Shown here piece after piece: positions 37,037 to 46,265 of a stretch of DNA of 64,000 nucleotides. The stretch spans positions 310,001 to 374,000 of the forward strand of contig NZ_JACSDI010000003.1 in the NCBI RefSeq assembly GCF_022410515.1. Direction: 5' to 3'. Numbering within the stretch: position 1 is the stretch's first letter; the number at the start of each line of letters is the position of its first letter. The stretch is from Shewanella cutis (GTDB taxonomy: Bacteria; Pseudomonadota; Gammaproteobacteria; Enterobacterales; Shewanellaceae). A program made the position numbers and the translations under genes. Under the pieces are notes generated by a model. That model saw only the letters and a program-made list of their open reading frames with translations, did not search any database and was not told the origin of the DNA.

Positions 37037-37807
37037 ATGCAGCAATTATTGGCACCTGTTCATGCGTTTCTTCGTTGTGAGACGCCAGAAACTTGGATTG
37101 ATATGGCAAGAAGCTCTTCCTCGTTAGATGAACTCTTGATTGACCATTGTAATTGTGAGCTAAAAGCCGCGCAGACTGCGATGTTCCTATTAAGGCGATA
37201 TGCCTTGGATAAGGACAGCGGACAGTCGCTGTTGGTTTGGGCAAAACCCTATGAGGATTTTGTGTATCATAAGGATCGTGATATCGAGCAGTTTTTGGCC
37301 CGCGATGTCAAAAAGAATGAGTTGGTTGCAAATCTACAACCCAATCAACATTTTGTCTTTGCTCAGGATCTTATTCCGCCATTGATTCGTTTGATAAAAG
37401 AAGAGTTTCATCATTTTGAGCAAGTGCTAGAGTTAATGCACGCACGGCAAATTCCCTATCGCAATATTCGCGCAGGACGTTATGCCAAGGGCATGATGAG
37501 CCATGTGACAACTCATGAGAAGGATATTCTGCGCGATAAGCTCATTGTCGGTGCTTATATTGAGGCACGCTCCTGTGAGCGCTTTGCCAAATTAGCGCCT
37601 TATTTAGATGCAGAATTAAGTAAGTTTTATGTGTCTTTGCTGCGCTCCGAGGCGCGTCATTTTGAGGATTATCTTAAGCTGGCACAGTTAGTATCGACTG
37701 AGGATATCAGCGAGCGAGTTGCTTATTTTGGCGAGAGAGAAGCCGAATTGATTATGGCGCCCGATGACGAATTTCATTTCCACAGTGGCCAGCCGCTGGC
37801 TATCTAA
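37037..37807 (+). CDS. miaE: MiaE, tRNA 2-methylthio-N6-isopentenyladenosine hydroxylase
   Basis: 256 residues. The diiron-binding helices show ELKAAQTAMFLLRR, EEFHHFEQV, EARSCERF and EARHFEDY, the expected carboxylate/histidine pattern of the ferritin-like MiaE fold. It hydroxylates the isopentenyl group of ms2i6A37 in tRNA with O2. I use ATG 37037; a TTG four codons earlier is possible. The stop codon TAA is made by bases that belong to the target duplication or first base of a MITE inserted here, yet the stop reads the same in the uninterrupted target sequence. Confidence 0.93.
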   Translation: MQQLLAPVHAFLRCETPETWIDMARSSSSLDELLIDHCNCELKAAQTAMFLLRRYALDKDSGQSLLVWAKPYEDFVYHKDRDIEQFLARDVKKNELVANLQPNQHFVFAQDLIPPLIRLIKEEFHHFEQVLELMHARQIPYRNIRAGRYAKGMMSHVTTHEKDILRDKLIVGAYIEARSCERFAKLAPYLDAELSKFYVSLLRSEARHFEDYLKLAQLVSTEDISERVAYFGEREAELIMAPDDEFHFHSGQPLAI

Positions 37808-38035
37808 CTTGAGCTAGGGATTAGCAGAGCCGCTGAATAGACATCTTTTCGGGCCTCTGTGCGTTGCTCTGTCTAACCATAGCTCGCTATGGCAGACGCC
37901 AGAGCGACTTGAGATGCGCAAAAATCTGTGTATTCAATCAGAAAATAGATTTCTCGTTTCAAAATAATCATTTATAGCATTGGGTTAGTTTGTTACATTT
38001 AGATTTTTCGACTCTCGTTACCCCGAGTTCAGGTT
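37806..38035. mobile_element. MITE family 1, copy B (about 230 bp)
   Basis: The left end AACTTGAGCTAGGGATTAGCAG is a decayed version of the terminal repeat; the right end ...CTCGTTACCCCGAGTTCAGGTT is intact. TATCTA lies on both sides (37801-37806 and 38035-38040), an apparent 6-bp target duplication whose exact edges are ambiguous by one or two bases. The interior matches 22341-22553 closely (for example GCATCTTTTCGGGCCTCT with one change). No ORF. Confidence 0.88.
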
Positions 38036-38117
38036 ATCTAATACTGATATGCATGAGCGAATTAACGGCCGTTACCTTGTTTGGGCTTGAGGCCGTTAAT
38101 AGAGTTTTTAATGGCCT

Positions 38118-38837
38118 TTAAGTGGTTTCAAAGGGCAGGCTTTTTAACTCCATGCCGTCGGCGCTGACCATCAATACACTGCCTTGCTCGTACCAATCAC
38201 CGACCACAATTCGTTTACAGCCATTAGTTAAGTCGTGGATGGCGGGTCTGTGGGTATGACCATGGATCATCTGTTTACAGTGGGTCTGGGTAAATAACGC
38301 ATCTACCGCACACGGCTCCACATCCATGATGACATAGCTTTTTTGTTGATTGCTGCTCTGACTATTGCTGCGGATCTTATTGGCAATCGCTTGACGTTTT
38401 TTCTTCGGCAAACAGCTATAAAGCCAACGGGCGAAGGCAAAACTGCGTAATTTGCGAAAGCGTTGGTAGGCTTTATCTAAGGTGCATAGGCTATCGCCGT
38501 GCAAGATAACTGTATTAACACCATAGAGATCTAAGCAAGTGACTTCGGGCAACATTTGCATGCCTGCAGCATCAGCAAATTGTTTGCCTAACATAAAGTC
38601 TCGATTACCGTGAATAAAGTAGATGGGCAATTTTTGGGAGACTTGCTTGAGCTTGCATGCTAATCCGAGGGCAAAGGGCGCGGCTAAATCATCGCCGACC
38701 CATACCTCGAATAGATCCCCCAGAATATAGAGGGCATCGGCATCATCAAGTTCAGTATCGAGGAAACGATTAAAGGCTTGGGTGATATCGAGGCGATCGG
38801 CACTTAAGTGCAGATCGCCAATAAATAAGGTTCGCAT
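38118..38837 (-). CDS. lpxH: UDP-2,3-diacylglucosamine diphosphatase
   Basis: 239 residues of the calcineurin-like phosphoesterase family. Metal-binding motifs are GDLHLSADR at the N terminus, [21 protein letters not shown] and [10 protein letters not shown]. LpxH removes UMP from UDP-diacylglucosamine to form lipid X on the inner face of the cytoplasmic membrane, a step in lipid A synthesis. It starts 9 bp after the ppiB stop, so the two are co-transcribed, an arrangement common in gammaproteobacteria. Confidence 0.96.
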   Translation of the reverse strand: MRTLFIGDLHLSADRLDITQAFNRFLDTELDDADALYILGDLFEVWVGDDLAAPFALGLACKLKQVSQKLPIYFIHGNRDFMLGKQFADAAGMQMLPEVTCLDLYGVNTVILHGDSLCTLDKAYQRFRKLRSFAFARWLYSCLPKKKRQAIANKIRSNSQSSNQQKSYVIMDVEPCAVDALFTQTHCKQMIHGHTHRPAIHDLTNGCKRIVVGDWYEQGSVLMVSADGMELKSLPFETT

Positions 38838-38846
38838 CCTAGGGAA

Positions 38847-39338
38847 TTAAGCCACACTTACTTTTTCAATCACAACCGCTTCCAATGGTACATCTTGATG
38901 CATGCCACGGTTACCAGTGCTGACAGCTTTGATTTTTTCAACGATGTCCATACCTTCAACCACTTCACCAAATACGCAATAACCCCAACCTTGCATGCTT
39001 TCAGATTTGAAATCGAGGAAGGTGTTATCGTTGACGTTGATGAAGAACTGGGCCGTTGCTGAGTGAGGATCTGAAGTACGCGCCATCGCGATAGTACCAG
39101 TACGGTTTGATAAACCGTTGTTGGCTTCGTTTTTCACTGGCTCATGGCAACGTTTTTGGCTCATTTCAGCGGTAAAGCCACCACCTTGGATCATAAAGCC
39201 GTCAATTACACGGTGGAAAATGGTGCCGTCGAAGAAACCTTCGTCAACATATTTCATAAAGTTTGCCACGGTCAGCGGTGCTTTTTCGGCGTTCAGTTGC
39301 AGTTTAATGTCGCCAAAATTAGTGTGTAATGTGATCAT
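38847..39338 (-). CDS. ppiB: Cytoplasmic peptidyl-prolyl cis-trans isomerase (cyclophilin B)
   Basis: 163 residues, no signal peptide, so this is the cytoplasmic form. Cyclophilin motifs are [36 protein letters not shown] and [14 protein letters not shown]. It catalyses proline isomerisation during protein folding. The gene is divergent from cysS with about 140 bp between them, and is followed by lpxH in the same unit. Confidence 0.96.
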   Translation of the reverse strand: MITLHTNFGDIKLQLNAEKAPLTVANFMKYVDEGFFDGTIFHRVIDGFMIQGGGFTAEMSQKRCHEPVKNEANNGLSNRTGTIAMARTSDPHSATAQFFINVNDNTFLDFKSESMQGWGYCVFGEVVEGMDIVEKIKAVSTGNRGMHQDVPLEAVVIEKVSVA

Positions 39339-39478
39339 GTTTTCATACTCTCTGTAAATAGTGGCGCGATTCTAACTTATCTCGGATTGCACGCAAAGTG
39401 CAGTATTCAAAACCCTTGTCAGCGTGGTAGACTGACCCCTTGATTTTACACTCGAATCTACCATTGAAGAGAATGCCG

Positions 39479-40858
39479 ATGTTGAAGATTTACAACAGTA
39501 TTACCCGCCAAAAACAGGAATTTAAGCCAATTACTCCCGGAAAAGTTGGGATGTATGTATGCGGGGTGACCGTATACGATCTGTGTCATATTGGCCATGG
39601 GCGTACTTTTGTTTCCTTCGATATGATCGTTCGCTACCTGCGTTACGCGGGTTATGAAGTGAATTTTCAACGTAATATCACTGATATAGATGATAAAATC
39701 ATCAAACGCGCCAACGAAAATCAAGAAGAGTGCAATGCATTAACCGATCGCTTGATTGGTGAAATGCACAAGGATTTTGATGCGCTGAATATGATCCGTC
39801 CCGATTTCGAGCCACGTGCCACTCTGCACATTGCCGAAATCATCGATATGGTTGAGCGTTTACTCGCTCGCGGGCATGCCTATGTGGCTGCTGATGGCGA
39901 TGTGCTGTTCAGTGTGGCTTCTTTCCCTGAGTATGGTCGCCTATCAGGCCAGAATCTGGAGCAATTACAGGCGGGCGCACGGGTTGAGGTTGACGATAAC
40001 AAGCAAAATCCAATGGATTTCGTGCTATGGAAAATGTCCAAACCGGGCGAACCAACATGGGAATCACCATGGGGGCCGGGTCGTCCAGGCTGGCATATCG
40101 AATGTTCGGCAATGAACAGCAAGCACTTAGGTTTGCATTTTGATATTCACGGTGGCGGTTCAGATTTACAATTCCCACACCATGAGAACGAAATTGCTCA
40201 GTCTTGCTGCGCCCATGATACGCCATATGTGAATTACTGGATGCACACCGGCATGGTGATGGTTGACCGCGAAAAGATGTCCAAGTCCTTGGGTAATTTC
40301 TTCACCATTCGTGATGTATTAGGCCATTACGACGCTGAAACCGTGCGTTACTTCCTGCTATCGGGTCATTATCGTAGCCAAATCAACTACTCTGAAGAAA
40401 ACCTCAAGCAGGCGCGTGCGGCGTTAGAGCGTTTATACACTGCGATTAAAGATGTTGACCTGACTGTAGCGCCGGCACCTGCCGAAGAGTTTGTCGCTAA
40501 GTTTAAAGCGGCAATGGACGATGACTTTAACACCCCTGAAGCCTATTCAGTGCTGTTTGATATGGTGCGTGAGATCAACCGTCTGAAACTTACTGATATG
40601 GCAGAGGCTTCCGCATTAGCCGTGTCAATGAAACAACTTGCTGATGTGCTAGGCATACTGCATCAATCTCCCGATGCCTTCTTTAAAGGTGAGGGCAGTG
40701 ACGATGAAGTGGCGGAGATTGAAGCCTTGATCGTTGAACGTAACCGCGCTCGCGCCGAAAAAGATTGGCCAGCGGCTGATGTGGCGCGTAATCGTTTAAA
40801 TGAGCTTGGTGTGGTTCTTGAAGATGGCCCAAGCGGTACCACTTGGCGTAAGAAATAA
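39479..40858 (+). CDS. cysS: Cysteinyl-tRNA synthetase
   Basis: 459 residues. HIGH appears as [13 protein letters not shown] as [10 protein letters not shown]. The zinc ligands are in [18 protein letters not shown] and the [10 protein letters not shown] block. It charges tRNA-Cys. Of two close ATGs (39473 and 39479), the second has the better spacing to GAAGAGA and gives MLKIYNS, the usual start. Convergent with folD and sharing a bidirectional terminator. Confidence 0.97.
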   Translation: MLKIYNSITRQKQEFKPITPGKVGMYVCGVTVYDLCHIGHGRTFVSFDMIVRYLRYAGYEVNFQRNITDIDDKIIKRANENQEECNALTDRLIGEMHKDFDALNMIRPDFEPRATLHIAEIIDMVERLLARGHAYVAADGDVLFSVASFPEYGRLSGQNLEQLQAGARVEVDDNKQNPMDFVLWKMSKPGEPTWESPWGPGRPGWHIECSAMNSKHLGLHFDIHGGGSDLQFPHHENEIAQSCCAHDTPYVNYWMHTGMVMVDREKMSKSLGNFFTIRDVLGHYDAETVRYFLLSGHYRSQINYSEENLKQARAALERLYTAIKDVDLTVAPAPAEEFVAKFKAAMDDDFNTPEAYSVLFDMVREINRLKLTDMAEASALAVSMKQLADVLGILHQSPDAFFKGEGSDDEVAEIEALIVERNRARAEKDWPAADVARNRLNELGVVLEDGPSGTTWRKK

Positions 40859-40891
40859 TTCCATCGCCTAAGTTAGATTCGCATCGATAAT

Positions 40892-40918
40892 AAAAAACCT
40901 GCCAATGGCAGGTTTTTT
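40892..40918. terminator. Bidirectional terminator between cysS and folD
   Basis: AAAAAACCTGCC-AAT-GGCAGGTTTTTT, a symmetric stem with A-tract and T-tract, which can serve both convergent genes. Confidence 0.92.
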
Positions 40919-40927
40919 ATTCTTGTG

Positions 40928-40955
40928 GAACCTAGAACCTAGAACCTAGAACCTA
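40928..40955. repeat. Four tandem copies of a 7-bp unit at the folD stop
   Basis: GAACCTA is repeated four times without change. The last unit contains the folD stop codon (CTA on the plus strand at 40953-40955). Confidence 0.9.
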
Positions 40956-41807
40956 GTCGTGATATTGCTCAGCGGCATATAAGGTGTTTTCTAATAGACT
41001 CGCAATGGTCATTGGGCCGACACCGCCAGGCACTGGCGTAATAAAGCTGGCGTTTTGCGCTGCAGTTTCATATTGCACGTCACCCACTAAGGTGCCGTTT
41101 TCTAAGCGGTTGATACCTACATCGATAACGATTGCGCCGGGTTTAATCCACTCACCTGGGATAAAGCCGGGTTTACCCACTGCTACTACAACTAAATCGG
41201 CCTGACGGATCTTTTGTTCTAAATTTTTCGTAAAGCGATGGCATGTGGTTGTGGTGCATCCTGCAAGTAGTAGCTCCAGTGTCATCGGGCGGCCAACGAT
41301 GTTCGATGCGCCTACTACAACGGCATCTAAGCCATAGGTATCAACACCCGTTGATTTGATTAAGGTCATGATCCCCATTGGGGTACATGAACGTAATACA
41401 GGAATTCGCTGGGCTAAACGGCCAACGTTATAAGGGTGAAAACCGTCGACATCTTTATCGGGGCGAATGCGCTCGATCACTTTAGAGTCTTCGATATGCG
41501 CAGGCAACGGCAGCTGGACTAAGATCCCATCGATGCTTGGATCATCGTTGAGTTGATTAATCAGTGCTAAGAGTTCAGCTTCACTGCAGCTGGTGTCGAG
41601 ATCATAGGAGCGAGAAATAAATCCCACTTCTTCACAGGCTTTACGCTTACTGCCAACATAAACCTGAGAGGCGGGGTCGGCTCCAACGAGAATGACGGCT
41701 AAACCTGGTACGCGTTGTCCAGCCTCTTTACGGGCAGTTACTTGTTCGCGAAGTTGTGTGCGGATGGATTGAGCAATCGCCTTGCCGTCGATTATTTGGG
41801 CTGTCAT
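40953..41807 (-). CDS. folD: Methylene-tetrahydrofolate dehydrogenase/cyclohydrolase
   Basis: 284 residues. Signatures are the catalytic lysine region [36 protein letters not shown], the dinucleotide-binding [12 protein letters not shown] and the C-terminal [15 protein letters not shown]. The bifunctional enzyme interconverts 5,10-methylene- and 10-formyl-tetrahydrofolate with NADP. The frame is open far upstream to 41963, but [12 protein letters not shown] is the standard N terminus. Confidence 0.97.
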   Translation of the reverse strand: MTAQIIDGKAIAQSIRTQLREQVTARKEAGQRVPGLAVILVGADPASQVYVGSKRKACEEVGFISRSYDLDTSCSEAELLALINQLNDDPSIDGILVQLPLPAHIEDSKVIERIRPDKDVDGFHPYNVGRLAQRIPVLRSCTPMGIMTLIKSTGVDTYGLDAVVVGASNIVGRPMTLELLLAGCTTTTCHRFTKNLEQKIRQADLVVVAVGKPGFIPGEWIKPGAIVIDVGINRLENGTLVGDVQYETAAQNASFITPVPGGVGPMTIASLLENTLYAAEQYHD

Positions 41808-41988
41808 GGGTGTAGGATATCCTTTATATGGGCGATGGTGAAAACAATTGTTAACACAGAGATTGGCAATCGCGGCTATTTTAACAGGGCGTTGCGGGTG
41901 TGTCATGGCAAATGCCGTCGTGAAATGGATAAATAAAAGCGTATTCGACTGATAATTCAGCATCTAGCGTGAACGGTTAAAAAAATCG

Positions 41989-42017
41989 TTGACGGGTGCA
42001 AAGTGAGGGGATAAGAT
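41989..42017 (+). promoter_or_regulatory. Sigma-70 promoter of the tRNA operon
   Basis: TTGACG (41989-41994), a 17-bp spacer, TAAGAT (42012-42017), followed by the GC-rich discriminator GCGCTCC typical of stringently controlled stable-RNA promoters. Confidence 0.85.
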
Positions 42018-42067
42018 GCGCTCCGTTCTCAAGCAGATGTGTTGATTTGCATTGAAAACTTAATACT

Positions 42068-42125
42068 CGGTGATTAGCGCAGTCCGGTAGCGAATCCAGA
42101 TTTTGGATGAGAGCCGACCAGAGGA
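42068..42125 (+). pseudogene. Truncated tRNA-Pro copy
   Basis: The first 25 bases (CGGTGATTAGCGCAGTCCGGTAGCG) are identical to the real tRNA-Pro 94 bp downstream, and fragments like TTTTGGA and GACCAGAGG recall its anticodon region, but no closed anticodon arm, T arm or CCA end forms. It is the first element after the promoter. Confidence 0.8.
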
Positions 42126-42161
42126 AACCCTCTAAGTTAATGCCAAATATAGTAAGACCTT

Positions 42162-42238
<77 letters not shown>

Positions 42239-42327
42239 CTTTATTGTTATTTGCTTAGTCAGTGAATAACATGGATAGCCAAACGCTATCCAACGCCGGT
42301 TAGGATGCAGAGTAATCTGTAGACCAT

Positions 42328-42404
42328 GCGCCCGTAGCTCAGTTGGATAGAGCACCCGCCTTCTAAGCGGGTGGTCGCAGGTTCGAATCCTGCCGGGCGT
42401 ACCA
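42328..42404 (+). tRNA. tRNA-Arg (anticodon TCT)
   Basis: 77 nt: acceptor GCGCCCG with CGGGCGT, anticodon stem CCCGC/GCGGG around CTTCTAA (anticodon TCT), T arm GCAGG-TTCGAAT-CCTGC, encoded CCA. The codon read is AGA. Confidence 0.95.
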
Positions 42405-42412
42405 GTTTCAGT

Positions 42413-42489
42413 GGTGATTGTAGCTCAGTTGGTAGAGTCCCGGATTGTGATTCCGGTTGTCGTGGGTTCGAGCCCCATCAGTCACCCCA
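42413..42489 (+). tRNA. tRNA-His (anticodon GTG)
   Basis: 77 nt including the extra G at -1 that marks tRNA-His, opposite C73. Acceptor GTGATTG pairs with CAGTCAC with one G-T pair; the anticodon loop is TTGTGAT; T arm GTGGG-TTCGAGC-CCCAT; encoded CCA. Confidence 0.95.
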
Positions 42490-42513
42490 TTTTTAGTACT
42501 TTGAGTACAAAAT

Positions 42514-42545
42514 AAAAAAAGCGACCTCTGGTCGCTTTTTTTATA
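42514..42545 (+). terminator. tRNA operon terminator
   Basis: AAAAAAAGCGACC, loop TCT, GGTCGCTTTTTTT, an intrinsic terminator 25-30 bp after tRNA-His. Confidence 0.95.
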
Positions 42546-42750
42546 CCCTAGATTCGGCCGTTGAGGCTCGACTCTATACAAAACGGTGGCTATAATGTCG
42601 CGTCTTGATAGATATCAACTAACAGCGACCTGTGCCAAAAGCCAGTAGTGGTGGGCATTGTAGTCAAATTTAATGATCAAGAAACGAATACCTGAATAGT
42701 TGAAGATTCGACTATTACAAAGGACGTTAGACAAATTTCGAGGTAAAACA

Positions 42751-44055
42751 ATGCAAGTTTCTGTTGAAGCAACCCAAGGCCTAGAGCGTCGCCTGACCAT
42801 TTCTGTTCCTGCTGAACAAATTGAAAAACTGGTTAAAGACAGTTTACAACGTGAAGCTAAGCGTGCTCGTATTCCAGGTTTCCGTCCTGGCAAAGTGCCT
42901 GTTACTGTAATCAACAAACGTTATGGCGCTGCTATTCGTCAAGACATCACTGGTGAAGTGATGCAACGTAACTTTATCGAAGCGATTATCGCAGAGAAAT
43001 TAAACCCAGCCGGTGCACCGACTTTTGTACCAGGTGCGACTGACGGCGAAAAATTTGAATTCGTTGCAACTTTTGAAATCTACCCAGAAGTTGAGCTGAA
43101 AGGTTTAGATGCAATCGAAGTTGAACAACCAAAAGCGTCAGTGACGGATGCTGACGTAGACAGCATGATCGAAACTTTACGTAAGCAACATGCAACTTTC
43201 GCAGCAGTTGAGCGCGAAGCAGCTGACGGCGACAAAGTGAAAATGAACTTTGTGGGTTCTGTTGACGGTGTTGAATTCGAAGGCGGTAAGGCTGAAGATT
43301 TCGAACTGCAATTAGGCAGCGGTCGTATGATCCCAGGTTTTGAAGCGGGTATCTTAGGTCACAAAGCGGGTGAAGAATTCGTTATCGACGTGACTTTCCC
43401 TGAGGAATACCACGCTGAAAACTTAAAAGGTAAAGCGGCTAAGTTTGCTATCACCTTAACTGAAGTGTTAGCGGCTAACTTACCAGAAGTAAACGATGAG
43501 TTTGCAGCATTATTCGGTATCACTGAAGGTGGCTTAGAAGCACTGAAAACCGAAATTCGTAAGAACATGAACCGTGAACTTGAGCAAGCGTTAAAAGCTA
43601 ACGTGAAAGAGCAAGTGATTGCAGGTTTATTAGCGAACAACGACATCGAACTGCCAAAAGCACTGATTGATGGTGAAGTTAACGTATTGCGTCAACAAGC
43701 GATGCAACGTTTCGGTGGTCAAAGCGCTAACATGCCTGAACTGCCAGCTGAGTTATTCACTGAGCAAGCAGCTCGTCGCGTGAAAATCGGTCTGTTACTA
43801 GGTGAAGTGATCAAGACTAACGAACTGAAAGCTGAAGATGAGCGTGTACAAGGTTTAATCGCTTCTATGGCTTCTGCTTATGAAGATCCAAGCGAAGTGA
43901 TTGCTTATTACAACAGCAATAAAGAGCTGATGCAAAACATGCGCAACGTTGCGCTTGAAGAGCAAGCTGTTGAAGCACTGCTAAAAACGGCTAAAGTGAC
44001 CGAAAAAGAAGTCGCTTTTGAAGAATTTATGAACAAGGCTACAGGTCGCGCATAA
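42751..44055 (+). CDS. tig: Trigger factor
   Basis: 434 residues. The N-terminal ribosome-binding domain begins [14 protein letters not shown] and holds the ribosome-docking GFRPGKVP loop; the FKBP-type isomerase domain (about 150-240) has [11 protein letters not shown] and [15 protein letters not shown]; the rest is the helical chaperone domain. It meets nascent chains at the ribosome exit. The ATG at 42751 with GAGG upstream is the family start; the open frame extends 17 codons further. Order tig-clpP-clpX-lon is the classic quality-control cluster. Confidence 0.98.
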   Translation: MQVSVEATQGLERRLTISVPAEQIEKLVKDSLQREAKRARIPGFRPGKVPVTVINKRYGAAIRQDITGEVMQRNFIEAIIAEKLNPAGAPTFVPGATDGEKFEFVATFEIYPEVELKGLDAIEVEQPKASVTDADVDSMIETLRKQHATFAAVEREAADGDKVKMNFVGSVDGVEFEGGKAEDFELQLGSGRMIPGFEAGILGHKAGEEFVIDVTFPEEYHAENLKGKAAKFAITLTEVLAANLPEVNDEFAALFGITEGGLEALKTEIRKNMNRELEQALKANVKEQVIAGLLANNDIELPKALIDGEVNVLRQQAMQRFGGQSANMPELPAELFTEQAARRVKIGLLLGEVIKTNELKAEDERVQGLIASMASAYEDPSEVIAYYNSNKELMQNMRNVALEEQAVEALLKTAKVTEKEVAFEEFMNKATGRA

Positions 44056-44090
44056 GCTAAGCTTGACTTGATTAGCAGTTCGCCATTTAT

Positions 44091-44128
44091 AATGGCTCGT
44101 ATGAGGCTCCTCATGCGAGCCATTTTTA
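44091..44128 (+). terminator. tig terminator
   Basis: AATGGCTCGTATGAG and CTCATGCGAGCCATT form a long stem with a 4-nt loop, followed by TTTATTT. Confidence 0.88.
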
Positions 44129-44144
44129 TTTAGGGAAATGAATA

Positions 44145-44753
44145 ATGCATAATGCGTCAGATATACAAAGTGCTTTAGTGCCTATGGTGATCGAACAGAC
44201 TGCTAAAGGTGAACGCTCATTTGATATTTATTCTCGTTTGTTAAAAGAGCGGATTATCTTTTTAGTGGGCCAAGTAGAAGAGCATATGGCGAATCTGATT
44301 GTGGCGCAGTTACTATTCCTTGAGTCAGAAAGCCCTGATAAAGATATTTTCTTATATATCAACTCACCTGGTGGATCTGTTACCGCGGGTATGGCAATTT
44401 ACGACACCATGCAGTTTATTAAGCCTAATGTGAGCACTGTGTGTATTGGCCAAGCGGCTAGCATGGGCGCATTTTTATTAGCGGGCGGTGAAAAGGGCAA
44501 GCGTTTCTGCTTACCTAATTCGCGCGTTATGATCCATCAACCTTTGGGTGGTTTCCAAGGTCAGGCTTCTGATATCGCGATTCATGCTCAAGAGATTTTG
44601 GGCATTAAGAATAAACTGAACCAGATGTTAGCTGATCACACTGGACAACCCCTCGAAGTAATTGAGCGTGATACCGATCGTGATAACTTCATGAGTGCTA
44701 CTCAAGCTGTAGAATATGGTTTAGTTGACGCAGTGATGACTAAACGCGGCTGA
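44145..44753 (+). CDS. clpP: ATP-dependent Clp protease, proteolytic subunit
   Basis: 202 residues. The catalytic triad is visible: Ser in [14 protein letters not shown], His in [11 protein letters not shown], Asp in the following [10 protein letters not shown] region. The N terminus (about 12 residues) is the cleaved propeptide. It forms the 14-mer protease chamber and works with ClpX, encoded 99 bp downstream. RBS GGGAAATG lies just before the start. Confidence 0.98.
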   Translation: MHNASDIQSALVPMVIEQTAKGERSFDIYSRLLKERIIFLVGQVEEHMANLIVAQLLFLESESPDKDIFLYINSPGGSVTAGMAIYDTMQFIKPNVSTVCIGQAASMGAFLLAGGEKGKRFCLPNSRVMIHQPLGGFQGQASDIAIHAQEILGIKNKLNQMLADHTGQPLEVIERDTDRDNFMSATQAVEYGLVDAVMTKRG

Positions 44754-44852
44754 TTTTTACTTTCGACTGGGCTATGCTCTGTAAAGTAAAGCTGAGTTGA
44801 CAGTGAACAGATTTAAAATAAGCAGTAGAGCAGACTGCAAATGAGGTAATTA

Positions 44853-46133
44853 ATGGGCGACAACAAAAATAATGGTGACAGCGGTAAATTGCTGTACTGC
44901 TCTTTTTGCGGTAAGAGCCAGCATGAAGTCAGAAAACTGATTGCAGGCCCATCAGTATATGTATGCGACGAATGCGTAGAACTATGTAACGACATCATTC
45001 GTGAAGAGATTAAAGAAATCTCTCCCAAACGTGATAATGATAAATTGCCCACGCCACACGAGTTGCGCGCGCATTTAGACGATTATGTGATTGGTCAGGA
45101 CAGAGCTAAAAAAGTGCTTTCTGTTGCGGTATACAATCACTATAAGCGCCTTAAAAATTCATCTCCAAAAGATGGTGTTGAATTAGGCAAAAGTAACATT
45201 TTGCTTATTGGCCCAACGGGTAGTGGTAAAACGCTGCTGGCCGAAACGCTTGCGCGCTCATTGAACGTGCCCTTCACCATGGCTGATGCGACCACACTGA
45301 CTGAAGCGGGTTATGTGGGCGAAGACGTTGAAAACATCATTCAAAAACTTTTGCAAAAGTGCGATTACGATGTTGAAAAAGCGCAACGTGGTATTGTTTA
45401 TATCGACGAAATCGACAAAATCAGCCGTAAATCGGACAACCCGTCTATCACCCGTGACGTATCGGGTGAAGGCGTGCAGCAAGCACTGTTGAAGCTCATC
45501 GAAGGTACGGTTGCCGCGGTTCCGCCACAAGGTGGTCGTAAACATCCACAGCAAGAGTTCTTACAGGTTGATACCTCTAAGATCCTATTTATCTGTGGTG
45601 GTGCATTTGCAGGCCTTGAAAAGGTGATTGAGCAGCGTGCTCACGTTGGTTCGGGTATCGGTTTCGGTGCGCAAGTGAAGGGCGAAAAAGATAAGGCTAC
45701 GATTTCTGAAACCCTATCTCAGGTGGAGCCGGAAGATTTAGTCAAATATGGTCTAATCCCTGAGTTTATCGGCCGTCTACCGGTTGTAGCGACGCTTACA
45801 GAGTTAGATGAAGAAGCCCTAGTGCAAATTTTGTCTGAACCTAAAAATGCCTTAACGAAACAATACAACGCGCTGTTTGAGATGGAAGGTGTTGAATTAG
45901 AGTTTCGCGAAGATGCGCTTAAAGCCATTGCTCATAAGGCAATGTCCCGCAAAACCGGTGCACGTGGCTTACGTTCAATCGTAGAAGGTATCTTACTCGA
46001 TACAATGTATGATATCCCTTCGATTGATGGCGTTGTAAAAGCGGTTGTTGATGAGTCAGTCGTTAATGGTGAGTCAGCCCCCATTCTTATTTATGAGCAC
46101 AACGAAGCTCAAGCTGCTTCTGGCGAACAATAA
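44853..46133 (+). CDS. clpX: ATP-dependent Clp protease, ATPase subunit ClpX
   Basis: 426 residues. The N-terminal C4 zinc domain (CSFCGKSQ...CDECVELC) binds adaptors and substrates; Walker A is GPTGSGKT, Walker [11 protein letters not shown], the ClpP-binding IGF-type loop is GSGIGFGAQ, and sensor 2 lies in [11 protein letters not shown]. It unfolds tagged proteins and feeds them to ClpP. A weak RBS region (GAGGTAATTA) precedes the ATG. It ends with a terminator before lon. Confidence 0.98.
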   Translation: MGDNKNNGDSGKLLYCSFCGKSQHEVRKLIAGPSVYVCDECVELCNDIIREEIKEISPKRDNDKLPTPHELRAHLDDYVIGQDRAKKVLSVAVYNHYKRLKNSSPKDGVELGKSNILLIGPTGSGKTLLAETLARSLNVPFTMADATTLTEAGYVGEDVENIIQKLLQKCDYDVEKAQRGIVYIDEIDKISRKSDNPSITRDVSGEGVQQALLKLIEGTVAAVPPQGGRKHPQQEFLQVDTSKILFICGGAFAGLEKVIEQRAHVGSGIGFGAQVKGEKDKATISETLSQVEPEDLVKYGLIPEFIGRLPVVATLTELDEEALVQILSEPKNALTKQYNALFEMEGVELEFREDALKAIAHKAMSRKTGARGLRSIVEGILLDTMYDIPSIDGVVKAVVDESVVNGESAPILIYEHNEAQAASGEQ

Positions 46134-46162
46134 TTGTACAGAACGCTAATAAACTGAAAATC

Positions 46163-46187
46163 AAGGAGTCCAATGGGCTCCTTTTTT
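46163..46187 (+). terminator. clpX terminator
   Basis: AAGGAGTCC-AAT-GGGCTCCTTTTTT, an intrinsic terminator 30 bp after the clpX stop. Confidence 0.88.
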
Positions 46188-46197
46188 CGTATTGACC

Positions 46198-46225
46198 ATT
46201 GAAAGGGCATAAACCGCCCCAATAT
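46198..46225 (+). promoter_or_regulatory. Heat-shock (sigma-32) promoter of lon
   Basis: ATTGAAA (46198-46204), a 12-bp spacer, and CCCCAATAT (46217-46225), a near-match to CTTGAAA-N11-16-CCCCATNT. It lies directly after the clpX terminator and 41 bp before the lon ATG, as expected for heat-shock control of Lon. Confidence 0.8.
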
Positions 46226-46265
46226 ACTCCCTAACAAATCCCTTTTATTTAAACGGAATCGAACT

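Noticed and set aside
42068..42125. Second functional tRNA-Pro
   Set aside because: Only the 5' part matches; no anticodon stem, T arm or acceptor 3' strand can be folded.
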